From Bactericera cockerelli (lineage: Eukaryota; Arthropoda; Insecta; Hemiptera; Triozidae): DNA of 64,000 nucleotides. The position numbers were made by a program, and so were the translations under genes. The stretch is from the NCBI GenBank assembly GCA_024516035.1, contig CM044965.1, forward strand, positions 27,790,425-27,854,424, read 5' to 3'. Positions 1 to 13,800 of this stretch are shown here, in pieces. The notes under the pieces are model-generated. The model saw nothing but the letters and a program-made list of their open reading frames with translations. It was not told where the DNA came from and ran no database searches. Each line of letters opens with the position of its first letter. The stretch's first letter is position 1.

Positions 1-486
1 TCATCACAAAAGCCCCCTGGTTTGTTAAAAATGAAAGAATCAAAAAGGACCTGAATGTTCAACCAGTGTATAATGTCTGTGTTCAAAGATATATTAATTT
101 CATCAAGGATAATCCTCATGATCTTGGCCACAGAGGCTATGTACGCAGAAAAGGAATACACCTTCCTCAAGATCTCCCTATTATTGTCCATGCACTTCTA
201 GACCATACCTAAATTCCTTTCTTCCTATTACCTAAATTTCTGATTATTACTAGACCACACCTGTATTCCTTTCACCTGAACTCCTGATTATTATTTTAAA
301 CATTTCTAGTCTTTGTGGGCTTAATTCTAATATTTATTTAATTATAAATATTTTACACTGGGCCAATATAGCCTAGGGGTGTGCTCATAATTGTTGTTGA
401 ATTTTTTTTTTTTTTTGTTCTTTTATTTGTTAATATTATTATTATTATTTTTTTTTTGGTTTGTTTGTTTGTTTTTTTTTTTTTTT

Positions 487-517
<31 letters not shown>

Positions 518-702
518 CTCCTACTTATCCTGATCCTTGTATTTGTTTGTATCCTTTTCCTGTTTCTTGTACTGTCTTGTCATGTTTTTTCCCTGTACCC
601 CATTTATCTGTATTTTCCTATCCTATGTACCTTATATCCCCAATTTATAAAAGTTTTAAATAAAACTGAAATAAAGTTTGAATATTCAAAAAAAAAAAAA
701 AA
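1..702 (+). mobile_element. 3' end of a jockey-type LINE
   Basis: An open frame at 3-212 encodes the last 69 residues of a non-LTR reverse transcriptase ORF. It opens with APWFVKNERIKKDLNV and later has YINFIKDNPHDLGHRGYVRR, a C-terminus I recognise from jockey-family ORF2. After the stop comes a T-rich 3' UTR, polyadenylation-like AATAAA motifs near 659-675 and an A-run at 689-702. The 5' part lies outside the window. It is a mobile-element remnant and not a host gene. Confidence 0.8.
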
Positions 703-828
703 GAATTTAAACAAGTTTTTTCCGAGATGGAAGCCAATTTGAAAATAATTATTACTATTTCGATCTCAGCCTTCTCAGCGAAAGAAGTACCTACAATTTA
801 TATCTCACAGGCACGTTGACTGTTGATA

Positions 829-930
829 CCAGTGTCGATGGCACGTTGAATTCACCAGTTTTCGTTCCGTCGATTATGATAAGCAACGTCCAGCGAATTC
901 AGGACTCGGATGGGTGACCATTTAAATTTT
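829..930 (+). repeat. 5S rRNA-derived SINE head, fragment
   Basis: The stretch resembles the body of insect 5S rRNA: a GCACGTTGAATTCACC start, then AAGCAACGTCCAGCG, then GGACTCGGATGGGTGACC. The ends of the 5S molecule are missing and the copy is mutated, so it is a SINE head and not a 5S gene. A short SINE-like body follows to about 980. Confidence 0.65.
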
Positions 931-1166
931 GGACAATCTTGATGCTAGCTATTCCCGGTCCAACTCAAACTGTGCTATCTATTGTTCAATAATTGAATTA
1001 ATTTATTAATAAAGAAAAATGTTAATTCATTGTTTTATCACTATCCAATGTTCTCTTTTCAATGTTCTGCATTTTACTTATTTTCTACACAGGTATCTAC
1101 CAAATGTACTCATTATTCATGATTTCCCAAGCCCTTCAAAGACTTTTTATGCTCGACGGTGTCAGG

Positions 1167-1300
1167 AGTCACAGTGTCCGAGTGGTCTAGCGCACCAGAC
1201 TTACATTGAAGTGAGCTGAGTTTGAATTCCGGAGGAATTAGACTTTTTTATATCTGTATTTTGGATGTTACGTGGTTCACTAATATCTGGTGTGGAAAAA
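1167..1300 (+). repeat. tRNA-derived SINE
   Basis: The head resembles a tRNA: a box A-like TGGTCTAGCGCACCAG near 1182 and a box B-like GAGTTTGAATTCCG near 1216. A T-run and an unrelated body follow. It is degenerate, and the family is not named. Confidence 0.5.
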
Positions 1301-1420
1301 TAAGTATTGGTAGAGACGACCACTTGTGACATACGAGAATAAAAAATGAATATGTTACTTGAAATTTCGTCAACCTACCGACATACGTTGTGATATAAAA
1401 TCACAAATAAACCAGATACA

Positions 1421-1665
1421 GCCAGCGTTGATGGCGCTGTGAACGCACCGGTTCTCGTGGGACCACCAAAGTTAAGCAACGTCCAGGTGAAGACTTCGTG
1501 ATGCTGGCATTTCGACCCAACCCAGGCTGGCTGAAGTTAATGTGGGTAGAAGGTTTGTGAGTTTCCTACGATCGCAGGGTAAAACCCCCGTCGTAATATG
1601 AAAAAAAACAAGATAGGTAAATGCTACCTTTGTCCTAAAATGAGGAGGGTACAGTAAAAATATTT
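1421..1665 (+). repeat. 5S-headed SINE with shared core
   Basis: The head at 1428-1505 follows 5S rRNA closely (CACCGGTTCTCGTGGGACCA, then AAAGTTAAGCAACGTCC). It is joined to a core that recurs throughout the window: CAACCCAGGCTGG, TTAATGTGGGTAGAAGG and GGGTAAAACCCCCGTCGT. The same core is found behind a tRNA head at 51753. Confidence 0.75.
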
Positions 1666-1680
1666 TTTTTTTTTGCATAT

Positions 1681-2205
1681 ATACTTGATTAAAAGATACA
1701 TATAATATTTTTTATTAATATTTAGAATATAATGACAAATATTTAACTTTCAATAAATACAATATGTCTATTGTAAATTAGTTTGTCCAAACTACTTGTT
1801 AGCAAACTTTTTTCTTAATCAGATGTCTTCAGGTCTTTCAGGCTCTATTAGGCCATTCAAAATTAAGGATATCTCTTGAAAGATGTTCGTCTTCCCAAAG
1901 AAAATACGTGGATATACGTAGGTATATAAAAAAGCTTTTCTTTCTTTCTTTCTTGGCGGTGCAAAATTAGCGTTTTGTTTGTTTCTCGAATATTGCCAGC
2001 ATAATTATAAGGGATTATCACAAATTTGTTAAAAAGGTTATCTATTTGCTAAATAAATAAAATACAATAATAGTTAGGAAGTAAAATCACTTCCAAGAAA
2101 TATTATAATGTGTCTTCACGAATTTCAAAAATACCGATGAGAAATCACCGGCAGTTGTAAAGTGACCAATTTCCGAACTCCAAAATTTCAACAAATTTCA
2201 TTCAC
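1681..2205. other. no recognisable feature
   Basis: AT-rich sequence between a SINE and the Harbinger element. I see no coding segment, structured RNA or repeat that recurs in the window. Confidence 0.5.
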
Positions 2206-2207
2206 TT

Positions 2208-3162
2208 TAAGAGCCCGTTCACACCGACTAAAAACAGTTTTTTTACTGGGACAGTAATTTTACTGGTCCAGTATTTTTACTGAGTGACGCATACATTTAA
2301 ATGAGAGCGTTCACATCGGCAACGTTTTACTGTTAACAGTAAAAAAACTGGATCGACAGATTTTTACATCAGATTTTGCCACTAGAAACGGAAACAGTAG
2401 AAAAACTGGCCCAGTAAAAAAACTGTTTCTACATCCAGTCGCTTGTACAATCAAATGGAGATGTTCACACTGCAGTCGGCACAGTTTTTAATGTTTCTGA
2501 AACCTTCGTCTACATAACTACCTAATTATAATATCGTATTTTTCAAATGAAAATTAATTCGTGTCTATTTATTTGTAATTAAAATAAATACAGATTTTTG
2601 TGTTTTTTTCAAAAGTGTTGAGAACAATTTTTTATTTATTATCGTATTTTTACCTTCTATTACCTATATAGGTATAGACGGTATTGGTTTCGGTCCATTT
2701 TTCGAAAATTGAGCTGATAACATTTCTGGACGAATTAGAAGCTCCTTCTGTCTGTAATTTGTGTCCTTTTTCCGTATGTCAGATTGTACTCGTACTAACA
2801 ACTCATCAAAGGAAGCGGCGGACATTCGAAAATAATTGAAAAACTTCACATGGTCCCTTCTTAATTCACACATTAAATTTAGAAATGCTCCTTTTTGATA
2901 CCTTTGTGCCACTATGGGATGATTCTACCATCTTCTCTTATTCCTTCGTTGTCGTTGCCGGTACCAGTACAAAAGCATTAATGTATTCACATCCATCACG
3001 TTCAAAGGCTTTATCACGAATGAACATAAAGAAAAGCATGGAAAAGTAGGACCAGTAAAAATACTGTTTGTAGCCTGTGTGAACGCACTCTGAGAAACTG
3101 GACTGGACACAGTAAAAAAACTGTTCCAGTAAAAACTGTTTTGGTGTGAACGGGCTCTTAGG
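2208..3162 (-). mobile_element. Harbinger-type DNA transposon, deleted
   Basis: Both ends carry the inverted sequence AGAGCCCGTTCACACC. Each is followed by subterminal blocks rich in AAACAGTTTTTTTACTG (2228-2420 and 3048-3145). The flanks read TTA at the left and TTA at the right, fitting the 3-bp TWA target duplication of PIF/Harbinger elements. The interior keeps an N-terminal piece of a Harbinger transposase on the minus strand. The element is too short to be autonomous. Confidence 0.75.
2664..2996 (-). pseudogene. Harbinger transposase N-terminal remnant
   Basis: Read on the minus strand from about 2996, the remnant starts MDVNTLMLLYWYRQRQRR, has an in-frame stop after KRRW, then continues NHPIVAQRYQKGAFLNLM and FFNYFRMSAASFDELL. 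This is the usual N-terminus of insect HARBI1-like/Harbinger transposases. The DDE catalytic domain is missing, so no activity is expected. Confidence 0.7.
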
Positions 3163-3384
3163 GTCAGCTGATTGGAAATGCAAAGAAACGTGTTGTTTAT
3201 TTATATTTATATCTACATCTTTCTGGCTGAAATGGTTTCTGCTCATGCGCTGAGCTGCTCTCAAGATTTGTGAGAAGCGTTCAAAACTTAAGTTCAAAAT
3301 AAATTCTGTCTCTGTGGCTGATATGATTCACTGCGCACGCGTATCCGGACCACTCACACTAAATTTGTTTTAGGGTCGTTCAAA

Positions 3385-3525
3385 AATACGGGCCTTAGTA
3401 AACTGCAAGCTAGCCTGGATTTTAAGGGTTGACTAGTCTGTTCTTTGTTTATAGCCCTCTAGCGAGACACTGGTCTTCTCCCTGCTTAACGTCCCCGCTA
3501 GCCATTAAACAGGAGCTGCTGTAGC
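3385..3525 (+). repeat. dispersed repeat, second copy at 24213
   Basis: The block reads AAACTGCAAGCTAGCCTGG, CCCTCTAGCGAGACACTGG and TCTTCTCCCTGCTTAACGTC. It recurs in the same orientation at 24213-24345. Two copies show a dispersed repeat; no coding content or family name is evident. Confidence 0.6.
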
Positions 3526-3654
3526 GTCTGTAGACGCATGTGGTCTGTGTTGAAGCTTGCCCATCCTGTACTATGCCTCCCCTCTGATGGGCGAGAAGTG
3601 ACACAATACTTGCCATTTAGGTGCTGGGTCAACACGAGCTCACCGGAAGGTATC

Positions 3655-3912
3655 CTTTACCAACAACTAACTTATAATCAAATTTTGAATACAAATTGTC
3701 GCCTCTGGTATTCAAACACGGGACCTTTCGCATGGCAAGCGAGTATCTTCTCGCCTCTAGAAACATTGTACGTATTTCTAGAAGCGAAAATTAATTATGA
3801 AGGGAAATCTAGAATTAACATTCTGTTTATGACTTCCCAACGAATGGAGGGTGAAACCCCCGTCATGATCATATCATCATGCAGTTAAAAGCGACTTTAA
3901 ACCCTAAAAAAA
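3655..3912 (+). repeat. SINE piece(s) with shared core tail
   Basis: 3836-3912 matches the tail of the shared-core SINEs (CGAATGGAGGGTGAAACCCC, then CATGCAGTTAAAAGCGAC). The stretch at 3700-3770 has a reverse box B-like GGTATTCAAACACGGGACC and may be a second, minus-strand tRNA-type SINE. How the two join is unclear. Confidence 0.45.
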
Positions 3913-4149
3913 TTCATCACCGAACGAAACTCTCGTCTTTTTTTCAAATAACATATTCCTTCTCGCAATGTCGCCTCTGGTCTCCATCAATACAAATAGC
4001 AACTCATATTTCCTCAAGAGGTATGAGTAGATCACGCACATACGAGTACAGAACAAAACAAATTGAATGGGTGTCTGGAATAACGGCGTATGATACCAAA
4101 ATTGTAAACACGATTATTTCAGTTTTAGAGCCTGTGTAATGACGTGTTC

Positions 4150-4715
4150 TCCTTCATAGTGTAAAGTAAAAAAAAAGAGGGGGAAACATCTGATTTTTTC
4201 AAGCTCTCAGAGCTAAATCAAAATTTATTTAAAAAATAATTACAAATTCACCATGTAAAACGCTAATACGCATATACATTCAAAATGTCATCAAAATCGG
4301 ATGTACCGTTAATGAGATATAAGCGTTTAAGTAAAAAATTAGTGGTCAGGCGCATGGTCTCTATCACCAAGAACCGCTAGTGCGAAGTTGATGAATTTAA
4401 AATGGGACCATCTACAGAATGTCTTCTATATGTTTACAAAATTTCCTCGAAATCCGTTCAGTCGTTTCTGAAATTTGCCCGTAACAAGGAATGTTTTTAA
4501 CCGACAGACAGACAGTCCGACCGATCGACAGACACAAAACCAAAGTTGCTAGAAAATGGGCGAGGCGGAAAAGCTTTTTAAAAACAATACACCGAAATTA
4601 ATTTTTAAAAACATCCAGAAATATGAAAAAAATGTAATTGGAGCAAAAAAAACGACACAATGCTTCCGATTTCTAATATTAGAAATTTATCGAAGGTAAT
4701 ACATTGTAATCTGAT
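4150..4715 (-). repeat. dispersed element, inverse copy at 19636
   Basis: The block contains a GACA-rich microsatellite at 4502-4530, the phrase GTGGTCAGGCGCATGGTCTC and a palindrome TTCTAATATTAGAA near 4674. All of these recur reversed at 19636-20385. It ends just before the acceptor of the first visible glucuronidase exon. No coding capacity was seen, and the transposon class is unknown. Confidence 0.6.
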
Positions 4716-4720
4716 TTCAG

Positions 4721-4893
4721 ATCCGCGGCAAAGGCCTAGACCTAGCTCTTGTCACGAAGGACTACGAGCTCATCAAGTGGGTGGGGGCTAACGCCTACAG
4801 AACTTCTCACTATCCTTATGCTGAGGAGATCATGGACTTTGCAGACCAGCAGGGCATCATGATTATCAACGAGTGTCCGGCTGTGGATGTTGA
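4721..4893 (+). CDS. GUSB: beta-glucuronidase exon A
   Basis: Acceptor CTGATTTCAG at 4711-4720, donor GTAAGTT at 4894. It encodes 57 residues from IRGKGLDL to NECPAVDV and ends two bases into the next codon. It contains the [13 protein letters not shown] barrel segment that is highly conserved in GH2 glucuronidases. Confidence 0.93.
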
Positions 4894-7800
4894 GTAAGTT
4901 AATAATAATACTCTTTAGTGGATGGTAACCAAAAGGCGAGGTTAATGCTCAAAGCATTTTCTACCACCTAACCCTCAGAGTCTTATTATTATGTGGTCAC
5001 AAACTCAAATTAATGAGGAAAAGTTCATGCACTGGTTGAGAATCTTGATGTACCTCGTACGTCAAGCTGTGCAAGTTAATGTAGCATATCTTGATATCAA
5101 GAATCAAGAACATAAGACGGTATCAGCCAGCTTTCGTGGCGATCCATTTGTTCTAATAATAACACTCTAGTGGAAGGTAACCACCAGGCAAGGTTAATGC
5201 TCAAAGCATTTTCTACCACCTAACACTCAGAGTCTTACTATTATGTGGTCACAAACTCAAATTAATGAGGAAAATTCATACACTGGGTGGGATTCGAACC
5301 AACGGATCTCTTCGCTACCTGGATTACCAGACTATCGCGTTAACCACTTGACTACCACTTGACAAATTAGGGTGGTGCGGAAGAGAATGCCGTTGGCATT
5401 AGCACCGCCCTTGATCAAGTTTTGTTTTTGTTAATTTTAATTTCTGTGTATGTATAATATATATTCTATGTTATTTGTAAATAAAACTTGATCCAACATG
5501 TTTAATAATAATAACTACCAGTGCACATGTGTCTAATTATATGCGTCTACCAGTGCACATGTATCCAATAGTATGCGTCTACCAGTGCTCAAGGTGTCTA
5601 ATAGTCTGCGTCTTCACCTAGCTAGCTCTCCGAACTAACTTTGCTCCCTGAAAATTCTAAAATAGAAATCTTCAAATTACTCAAAATTATTCCTTTTTTG
5701 ACCGTTTTCACAGCTTTTTGTTCAATCTTGTCATTTTTCTATCGTTCAATGGCACCAAAGAAGAAAACAAACCCAACCGTTGATGATAAAAAAGTTTCCC
5801 GGAAAACAACTGTTGTAGAATCATCAGATTCGGAAGATTCCGAAGTCGACATCATGGAAGAGAAAATTGAAAAAGTGATGAAAAAAGTAATGAAAGAATT
5901 TCAGAAAGAGATCAAAATACAACTACAAGAATTTGAAAAGAGTCTGAATTTCACATCTGGAAAGATGGAAGAAATGTTGGAAGAAATGAAAGAATTGAAG
6001 AAACGTCAAGTATCATTGGAAAACGAAAATGAGATATTGAAAGAAAAAGTGAGGAAAATGGAAACATCCGTAGAAGATTTAGAACAATACAGTAGAAATA
6101 GAAATATTGAAATAAATGGAATCCCCTTCACAAAGGATGAAAATCTGGAAAATATAGGCAAAAATATAGGCAATGAGATTAATATGGAAATAAAGGATGG
6201 CGAAATAGATGGAGTTCATCGGATTCCTACAAGAAACAACAAAAATCCTGAACCTGTTGTTGTCCAGTTCTTGTCAAGGAAGAAAAGAGATGAAATAATT
6301 CAGAAGGCAAAGGATAAAGAAATTACAACCACAACATTGAATATGTCTGGCCCTCAAAGAACAATTTATATAAACGAGCATTTGACAAAACAAAGAAAAA
6401 GATTATTGTATGAAACAAAACAAAAGAAAAAAGAATTGGCATATAAATTTGTATGGACAAAAGGTGGTAAGGTGTTCTTGAGAAAAAATGAGAATAGCAA
6501 TGTGATTCAAATACGCACATTTGAAGAACTGGATTACATTAAATAATCAAAAAGTTTTATTATCATTGTAATGAATTTTGAATTTGATAACTTAAATCTA
6601 AATTTTGAAACAAAAAAATATAATACCATACACGATTGGAAAACAATGGAAATGAAAGATAATAAAAACAACATTAACATCATTCACATAAATATAAGAA
6701 CAATTAATGCTACAAAATTTGAAATTCTGAAAGCTTATATCAATGATGTGGTTAAAAAGTTAGATTTAATCATTATTACAGAATTTCTCAGTAACAATGA
6801 ACAAGTAGATATTTATAATATACCTAATTTCAATTTATATACGTTTTGCCGAGAAAATAGAAAAGGAGGAGGAATTGGAGTATATGCAAAAGAAAACTTG
6901 AAAATATCGGAAATAAATACTATGAAATTTAATCATGCAGAAAAAATAGAATTAGAAATACAAAACAAAAACCTTATTATAAATACGATTTATAGACCAC
7001 CAAAACAAAGTGCAAGCTTATTTATTGATGAACTTAACAAATGGTTGAAAAATAAAAATATAATCACAAAAGATGTAATTATTATTGGAGATCTCAACAT
7101 CAACATACTTGAAGACACTCAAATCAAACAGAAATACATAGAAACTCTATATAATCATAAAATAATTAATACTATTAAACTACCGACTCGAGAAGAAATA
7201 GTCAATAATAAATTAGTTTCAACTTGTCTAGATCATATTAATATAAGATCAAAAAATAAATTTGAAGCTGCAGTAATTAATGAAAAAATTGCTGATCATT
7301 ATTTTGTTTTTACAAAAATTATAAATGCAAAAATAGAAGATGGTAACGAAAAAATTAAAATTAAAACTATAGATGAAGAAAAATTGAATGATTTGATTGC
7401 TGAATATGAATGGATAAAATTAATTGAACAAAATGAACATGCTGAGAATTTGTATAACGAATTTATAAAAGTTTTTCATAATTTTTATGAAACATGTTCT
7501 AAAGAAATAGTAATAAAAAAGAAATATGAAGGCAATTGTTGGATAACAAACGAAATCAGAGATCAAATTAAAATCAAAAACAACTTATGGAAAATTTTGA
7601 GAAAAAATCCCCATGACGAACATTTACGAAAAGAATTTAAGAATATGCGAAATAAACTAAATAATATAATTACACAAGAAAAAAAGAAATATAATTCTAA
7701 CATTTTCAAAAAATGTCATGGTGATATGAGAAAAACATGGAAGAATATTGACATTATTATTAATAAGAAGAGAAAAAATAACGAAACTATATTAAAGAAT

Positions 7801-10800
7801 AATTTTAAAAACATCAATTTAAATACAATTGATATTGCAAATAATTTTAACAAAGCTTTTAAAGAAGATATAATAAAGATAAAAGAAGAAAAAGAAATTA
7901 TGACATCTAACATAGAAATTGTTTACAACAACCATTCCGAAAGAGAATTATTTCACATTGAACCAATTAATTCAACAAATTTAAGAAACATTATAAAAAA
8001 TATGAAACCAAATAAAGGACCTGGTCATGATAAAATACGCCCAAAAGATATTAAAAACAATATTATTTGGATTGAACAAATTGTTATAACAATAATCAAT
8101 AGAATTATAAATGAAAAAAGAATACCAATAGAATTGAAAAAAGCTAATGTAATCCCGGTGTACAAGAAAGGCAAAAAAGATATATACTCGAATTATAGAC
8201 CAATTACTGAACTATCAATTATTATAAAAATATTAGAAAAACATATACAAAATCAGTTATCTAAATTCATAGAAGACAATAATATCTTAAACAATAATCA
8301 ACATGGATTTAGAAAAAATAAGAGTACTAAAACTTTATTGAACAATTACACAGAAGATTTGAATAATGCTTTGAATAACAAACAATGTTGTTTAACACTT
8401 TCTCTTGACCTAAAAAAAGCGTATGATACAATAAATCATGAAAAAATTATTGATGTTCTAATGAAAATGGGAATGACAAGTGACACTACATCATTTTTTG
8501 AAAATTACTTCACAGACAGAAGACAATATGTTAAAATTGGAAAAACACTCAGTAATGAAATTTTGATAAACTGTGGATTAATTCAAGGATCTGGATTATC
8601 ACCAACATTATTTAATCTATATGTTAATGACATTAATCTCATTGGTTTAAAATCAAAAATATTACAGTATGCAGATGACACTTTAATTTATGTTGTGCAT
8701 GAAAACAAAAATGAACTTTACAAAACATTTCAACAAGATACAAACAAAATTTTAAAATGGCTACATAAAAAAGATATATTTATAAATAAAGAAAAAACTG
8801 TGGCAATATTATTCGAAAGCCCAATAGCAGAAAGATTTAGAGATAATATTGAAAGGAAAATACAACTACATGAAAACAAATGTCTAGACGAGAATGTTAA
8901 TGGAAATTGCAATTGTAAAACAGTAGAAAATGAAAATAATATGAAATATCTAGGAATACAGTTCAATAAAAGTTTAAAATGGAATAATCATACAAACTGC
9001 TTAAAAAATAAATTAAATAGTATATTACATAAAACACAATTTATTAAGAAAGTCATACCAGTAAATATAAAAGTTATGATATATAAGACTCTATGTGAAT
9101 CAGTGATAAGATATGGAATAGAAACTTATGGATACACAGCAGAGGTCAACTTGAAACCAATAAAAAGTGTACAAAAGAAAATAATAAAGGCAACACTGTA
9201 CCCCAAAACATCAAAAAAAGAAAGAAAAAAATTAATGAATGAATATAAAATTTTAAACTTTAACAACCTATTTAAATATATAATGACTACAAATCACTAT
9301 TACAATGAAGACTATAGACAAATACATGAATCAACATACAACACAAGAAACATCAATTTTATAATACCAACAATATCAAATAAATATGGAGAAACAACAT
9401 TAAAATACCAAATACCAAAAATGCTTAATGAACTACCAATAAAATTAAGAAACATCTTTAGTAGAACTAAAATGAAAAAAGAAATACAGAAACATTATCT
9501 ATCATCAAACAATGATATATAAAACAAAAATAAGAAGAAAATAATAAATGAAATAAAATGGAATAAGAAGTAAAAATGAGACATAATATTCATACAAAAT
9601 TAGGAATATATAATATAAGAAGATAAATGATCCACCCCCTAAAAGTACAACAGGTATTGTACTTCAAGGGGATTTGAAAGAAAAAAAAATGTGAAATGAA
9701 ATAAAATCTATTTATTATTATTATTATTATTATTATTGATGTATTTCACAGATCTTGTCTGGTTCTGAGGTATCATAATATATCCAAGGATTATCCTAAT
9801 CCCTCAGGATATATTTATGTATGACTATGTTGTTCTTCGTATAATGTGGGCTGTTGCTAGGATGACAGATTTTTGTAGGGTGTTCGTGATCATCTGGTTG
9901 CTGTTTCCTGGGATGTTTCTCAAATTTTCAGCAAGGTTTTTACCAACTGTTCCAGTCGCTCCTATGATTACTGGTATTATTTGTGCTTTAACATTCCACA
10001 TCTTCTGAATTTCAATCTGAAGATCCTTATATTTCAGTTTTTTCTCTGCTTCTTTTTCTCTTATATTATTGTCATTGGGTACTGCTACGTCAATTATATA
10101 ACATTGTTTGTTCTTTAGATCTTTGATTACTATGTCAGGTTTGTTTGCCATAATTGTTCGATCAGTTCGTATTTGTTGGTCCCACATTACAATGACATTT
10201 CCATCTGGACTTCTCTCCACAGCATTTGGCTCGTGTTTGTACCATGCTTCTTGTACTTGGATTTCATAATGTTTGCATATGTTATAGTGTAAGTTTTGGG
10301 CAACCTTATTATGTCTGTCCAGGTATTCTTTCTTCGCAAGGATGGGACATCCTGACATAATGTGCCAGATCGTTTCTTCAAATTGTTTACAAAGTCGACA
10401 TTTTCCATCTGTTTGTTCTTTATATATCTTCCTTTTTATATAATTTGTTGTTATGGCTTGATCTTGAGCAGCTACTATTAGGCTTTCAGTTTCTCCTTTT
10501 ATGTCTCCTCTCTCTAGCCAGTTAAATGTGGTCTTCCTGTTTATGTTTTCATCTTTCATGTATCTGCCAAATTGTCCATGCATGATCTTCTGTATCCATC
10601 TTTCCTCTCTTTTATTTATCATCATTTCTTTACATTTGGTCTTTATGTTTCTTATTTCTTCTAGTAATTCCCTTTCTCTTGTATCTTGATAAGTTTCCCC
10701 TAGTTGTTTGATTTTGTATTTTTCTCCCGTTTTCATTAATGTTCTTTCAGATGGTCTTTTGGTTTCATATTCTTTTATTGATCTTATCAATGAGTCTTCT

Positions 10801-13800
10801 TTCTTTTTTATATATTCCATCAATCCAATGATACTTAGTTTATATGTTTGTTCGATATTTGTCATACCTCTTCCTCCTCTATTTCTGGGAGTGTAAAGCC
10901 TGTCTACATCTGCATTAGGGTTATGACAGTTATTCATTGTTAATATTTTCCTTGTTTTTCGATCTATTGATTGTATTTCTGTTATTGTCCAGTTAATGAT
11001 ACCAAAACTGTATGCTAGTACTGGTACAGCAAGAGTTGTTATTGCAGTGATTTTATTTTTACCAGTGAGGTGGCTTTTTAATATTTTTCTAACTCGGTTG
11101 TAATAAGTGTGTGTTAGTTTCTCTTTTACCTTTTTATGTTCTAATCCATCATGTTCTTCTATTCCTAGATATTTGTACAGTTCAGTTCCCTCTAATTCTC
11201 TTATTGTGTCATCCAATACTGTGATATCTTGCTTCTGTTTTACTTTTCCTTTTTCTATTGTGATTTTAGCGCATTTTTCGAGACCAAACTTCATTTTGAT
11301 GTCGTCACTGAAAATTTTAACTGTTTTAAGGAGATGTTCAAGGTCTTCATCATTTCTAGCAAATAGTTTAAGGTCGTCTACATAAAATAAATGGTTAATT
11401 AAGTTTTGGTTTTTTTCTACTCGGTATCCTTTTCCTTCAGTATTTAATTCCCTAGATAACGGGAAAAGTGCCATACAGAAGAGGAGTGGGGAAAGTGCGT
11501 CACCTTGGAATATTCCTCGTTTTATGTGTATTATTCCAATGTCAATTGCTTCTTGTTCTGTACTGAGTCTTAGATTGGTCTTCCATTTCTTCATTGTTGT
11601 TTCTAAAAACTGCACAATTGTTTTGTTGACTTTATTTATTTTCAATGTTTTTACTAACCATGTGTGAGGGACACTATCAAAAGCTTTCTGGTAATCAATC
11701 CACCCCATGCTCAGTGATTTTCTTTTTGTTTTTGCATCTCGTGTAATCATGTTATTAACCAAAAGGTGATCTTTACATCCATAAGTATTCTTTGCACAGC
11801 CCTTTTGTTCGTTTGGGTATAGTTCATTATTTTCAAGGTGTTTGTATAGTCTTTCACTTATAATAGAGGTAATGTTTTTATAAAGTGTTGGTAAACATGT
11901 AATGGGCCTATAATTTTTCGCTTCATTTGTTCTTTCGTTCTTTGGTATTAGATGAGTTATTCCTTCAGTCAGCCAGTCTGGCATTTGGGTTGGATTTTGA
12001 AGAATTCGATTATATGCTTTTGCCAGGGGCTCATGAATAGAAGAAAAGTTTTTTAGCCAGTAGTTTTGAATGCCATCAATGCCTGGTGCTTTCCAGTTAG
12101 AGGATTTGAGGAGAATTGACTTTACTTCTGCTGCCGTTATATTTTGCCATATCATTTCTTCTATTTCTTCGTTTCTTGTTTCATGCCTTTGAATCCACTC
12201 AGCACTCTGGTTGTGTTCCTCAGGTGTTTCCCATATATCTTGCCAAAGCTTTTTTACTTCTGTTGTTTCTGGTGGTATCTCTACTTTGATATTTTTTCCG
12301 TTCAAGGTTTTGTAGAACTGTTTGGGATTATCTTTGAATTGTTGGTTTTGTTTGTAGAACTGATGTCTTTCTTCAAATCTTCGTATTCGTTGTGCTTTGG
12401 CTTGAACATTTTGTTTTAGAGTTTCAATTGTCTTTTCTTCATCTGCTTTATTTTTGATATTATATTTTGAGTATAGTCTTTTCTTTATAGTTTGCATTCT
12501 AGTTGACTCGTTTCCCTGGGAAATTTCAGTGATTTGGGATAGGTCTTTTCTGAGTTTTTTTATTTTTTCTTCTATCCTCATTTTCCACTTTGGCTTTGTA
12601 GTGTTTCTATTTTTTTCTTGTATTCTTATGCCTAGTTTTGATAAAACTACTTCTGCTCCAGCATACGCTAGTATCGCGATTTCTGTAATACTTATGTTAT
12701 TGTGATTCAATTTCTTTTCTTCAAATATTTTGTGTAGTGCTTTATCTATCTTCTTTACTGTAAGTTTTGTTTTCTGGTTGTATGGCACTTTACCAAGTTT
12801 TTCATTGTAGATGGACGATGTGTTATTCACTTTTTCTTTTATGTCTCGTACAATTTCGTCCACTTCTTCATTTTCTGTTGTATGAATGTCTCCTTGATTT
12901 GAAATTGAAACATTACTATCTTCAAGATTGTGTGGTATTGAACCTATTATTTCTGCATAACTTCTTTCTTCAGGTTCGTTTTCAGTCTCATTTGTTTGTC
13001 TTTCGTCCAAGTTTTGTTGTTCCTCTTCTTCACGTAGACGATTTCTCCGAGCAGTCTTTTTAACTTCTTCTAATATTCTATCTAATTGTGTTTGAGGTAT
13101 TTTTTTGTTTTTTAGTATGTAGCGTCTTTGGGTTCCAAGAGTGTTTGCCTTTATTGTTGGTCTTCTCTTTGGGTTTCTACTTCTCCAAATATCATAGGTA
13201 GCTTTGAGATTTGATGTTCCAGTTGTCTCTAGTCCATAGTAGTAGCACCACATTATTTCTTTGTACTCTTCTATGCTCCATTTTTGTCTAGTAGGGTTTT
13301 GATTTTGGTTTGATTCTTCTGTTATTTCAACATTCATTACAGGGTCATTTTGACGGTGATCAGTTTGGTTCATTGAAATATTACTATCTCCCAGGTTTTG
13401 TTGTATTGAGTGTATTACTTCTGTATAACTTCTTTCTTCAGGTTCGTTTTCAGTCTCAATAGTTTGTCTATCGTCCAAGTTTTGTTGCTCCTCTTCTTCA
13501 CGTGGACGATTTCTTCGAGCGGTCTTTTTTACTTCTTCTAATATTTTATCTAACTGAGTTTGAGGTATTTTTTTGTTGTTTAGTATGTAGCGTCTTTGGG
13601 TTCCAAGAGTGTTTGCATTTATTGTTGGTCTTCTGTTTGGGTTTCTACTTCTCCAAATATCATAAGTATCATTGAGATTTGATGATCCAGTTGTCTCTAG
13701 TCCATAGTAATAGCACCACATTATTTCTTTGTACTCTTCTATGCTCCATTTCTGTCTTGTGGGGTTTCGATTTCGGTTTGATTCTTCCACTATTTCAACA

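Larger units (their letters stand above)
5500..9710 (+). mobile_element. AT-rich two-ORF LINE, apparently full coding
   Basis: A non-LTR retrotransposon with ORF1 (5749-6546) and ORF2 (6571-9522), both without stops or frameshifts, so it is probably young. The 5' region has three about 35-bp repeats. The 3' UTR carries a stem-loop at 9636-9671 and runs into a TTA microsatellite. The exact 5' end is uncertain. It lies in the first visible glucuronidase intron, sense to the gene. Confidence 0.85.

Noticed and set aside
391..742. Phe-rich short frames
   Set aside because: Translation of the poly-T-rich 3' UTR of a LINE.
829..930. A 5S rRNA gene
   Set aside because: Both ends of the 5S molecule are missing and internal positions are mutated; related copies carry SINE cores.
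3538..3888. 116-codon frame as a small gene
   Set aside because: Overlaps two repeat pieces; composition and content show no domain or splice context.
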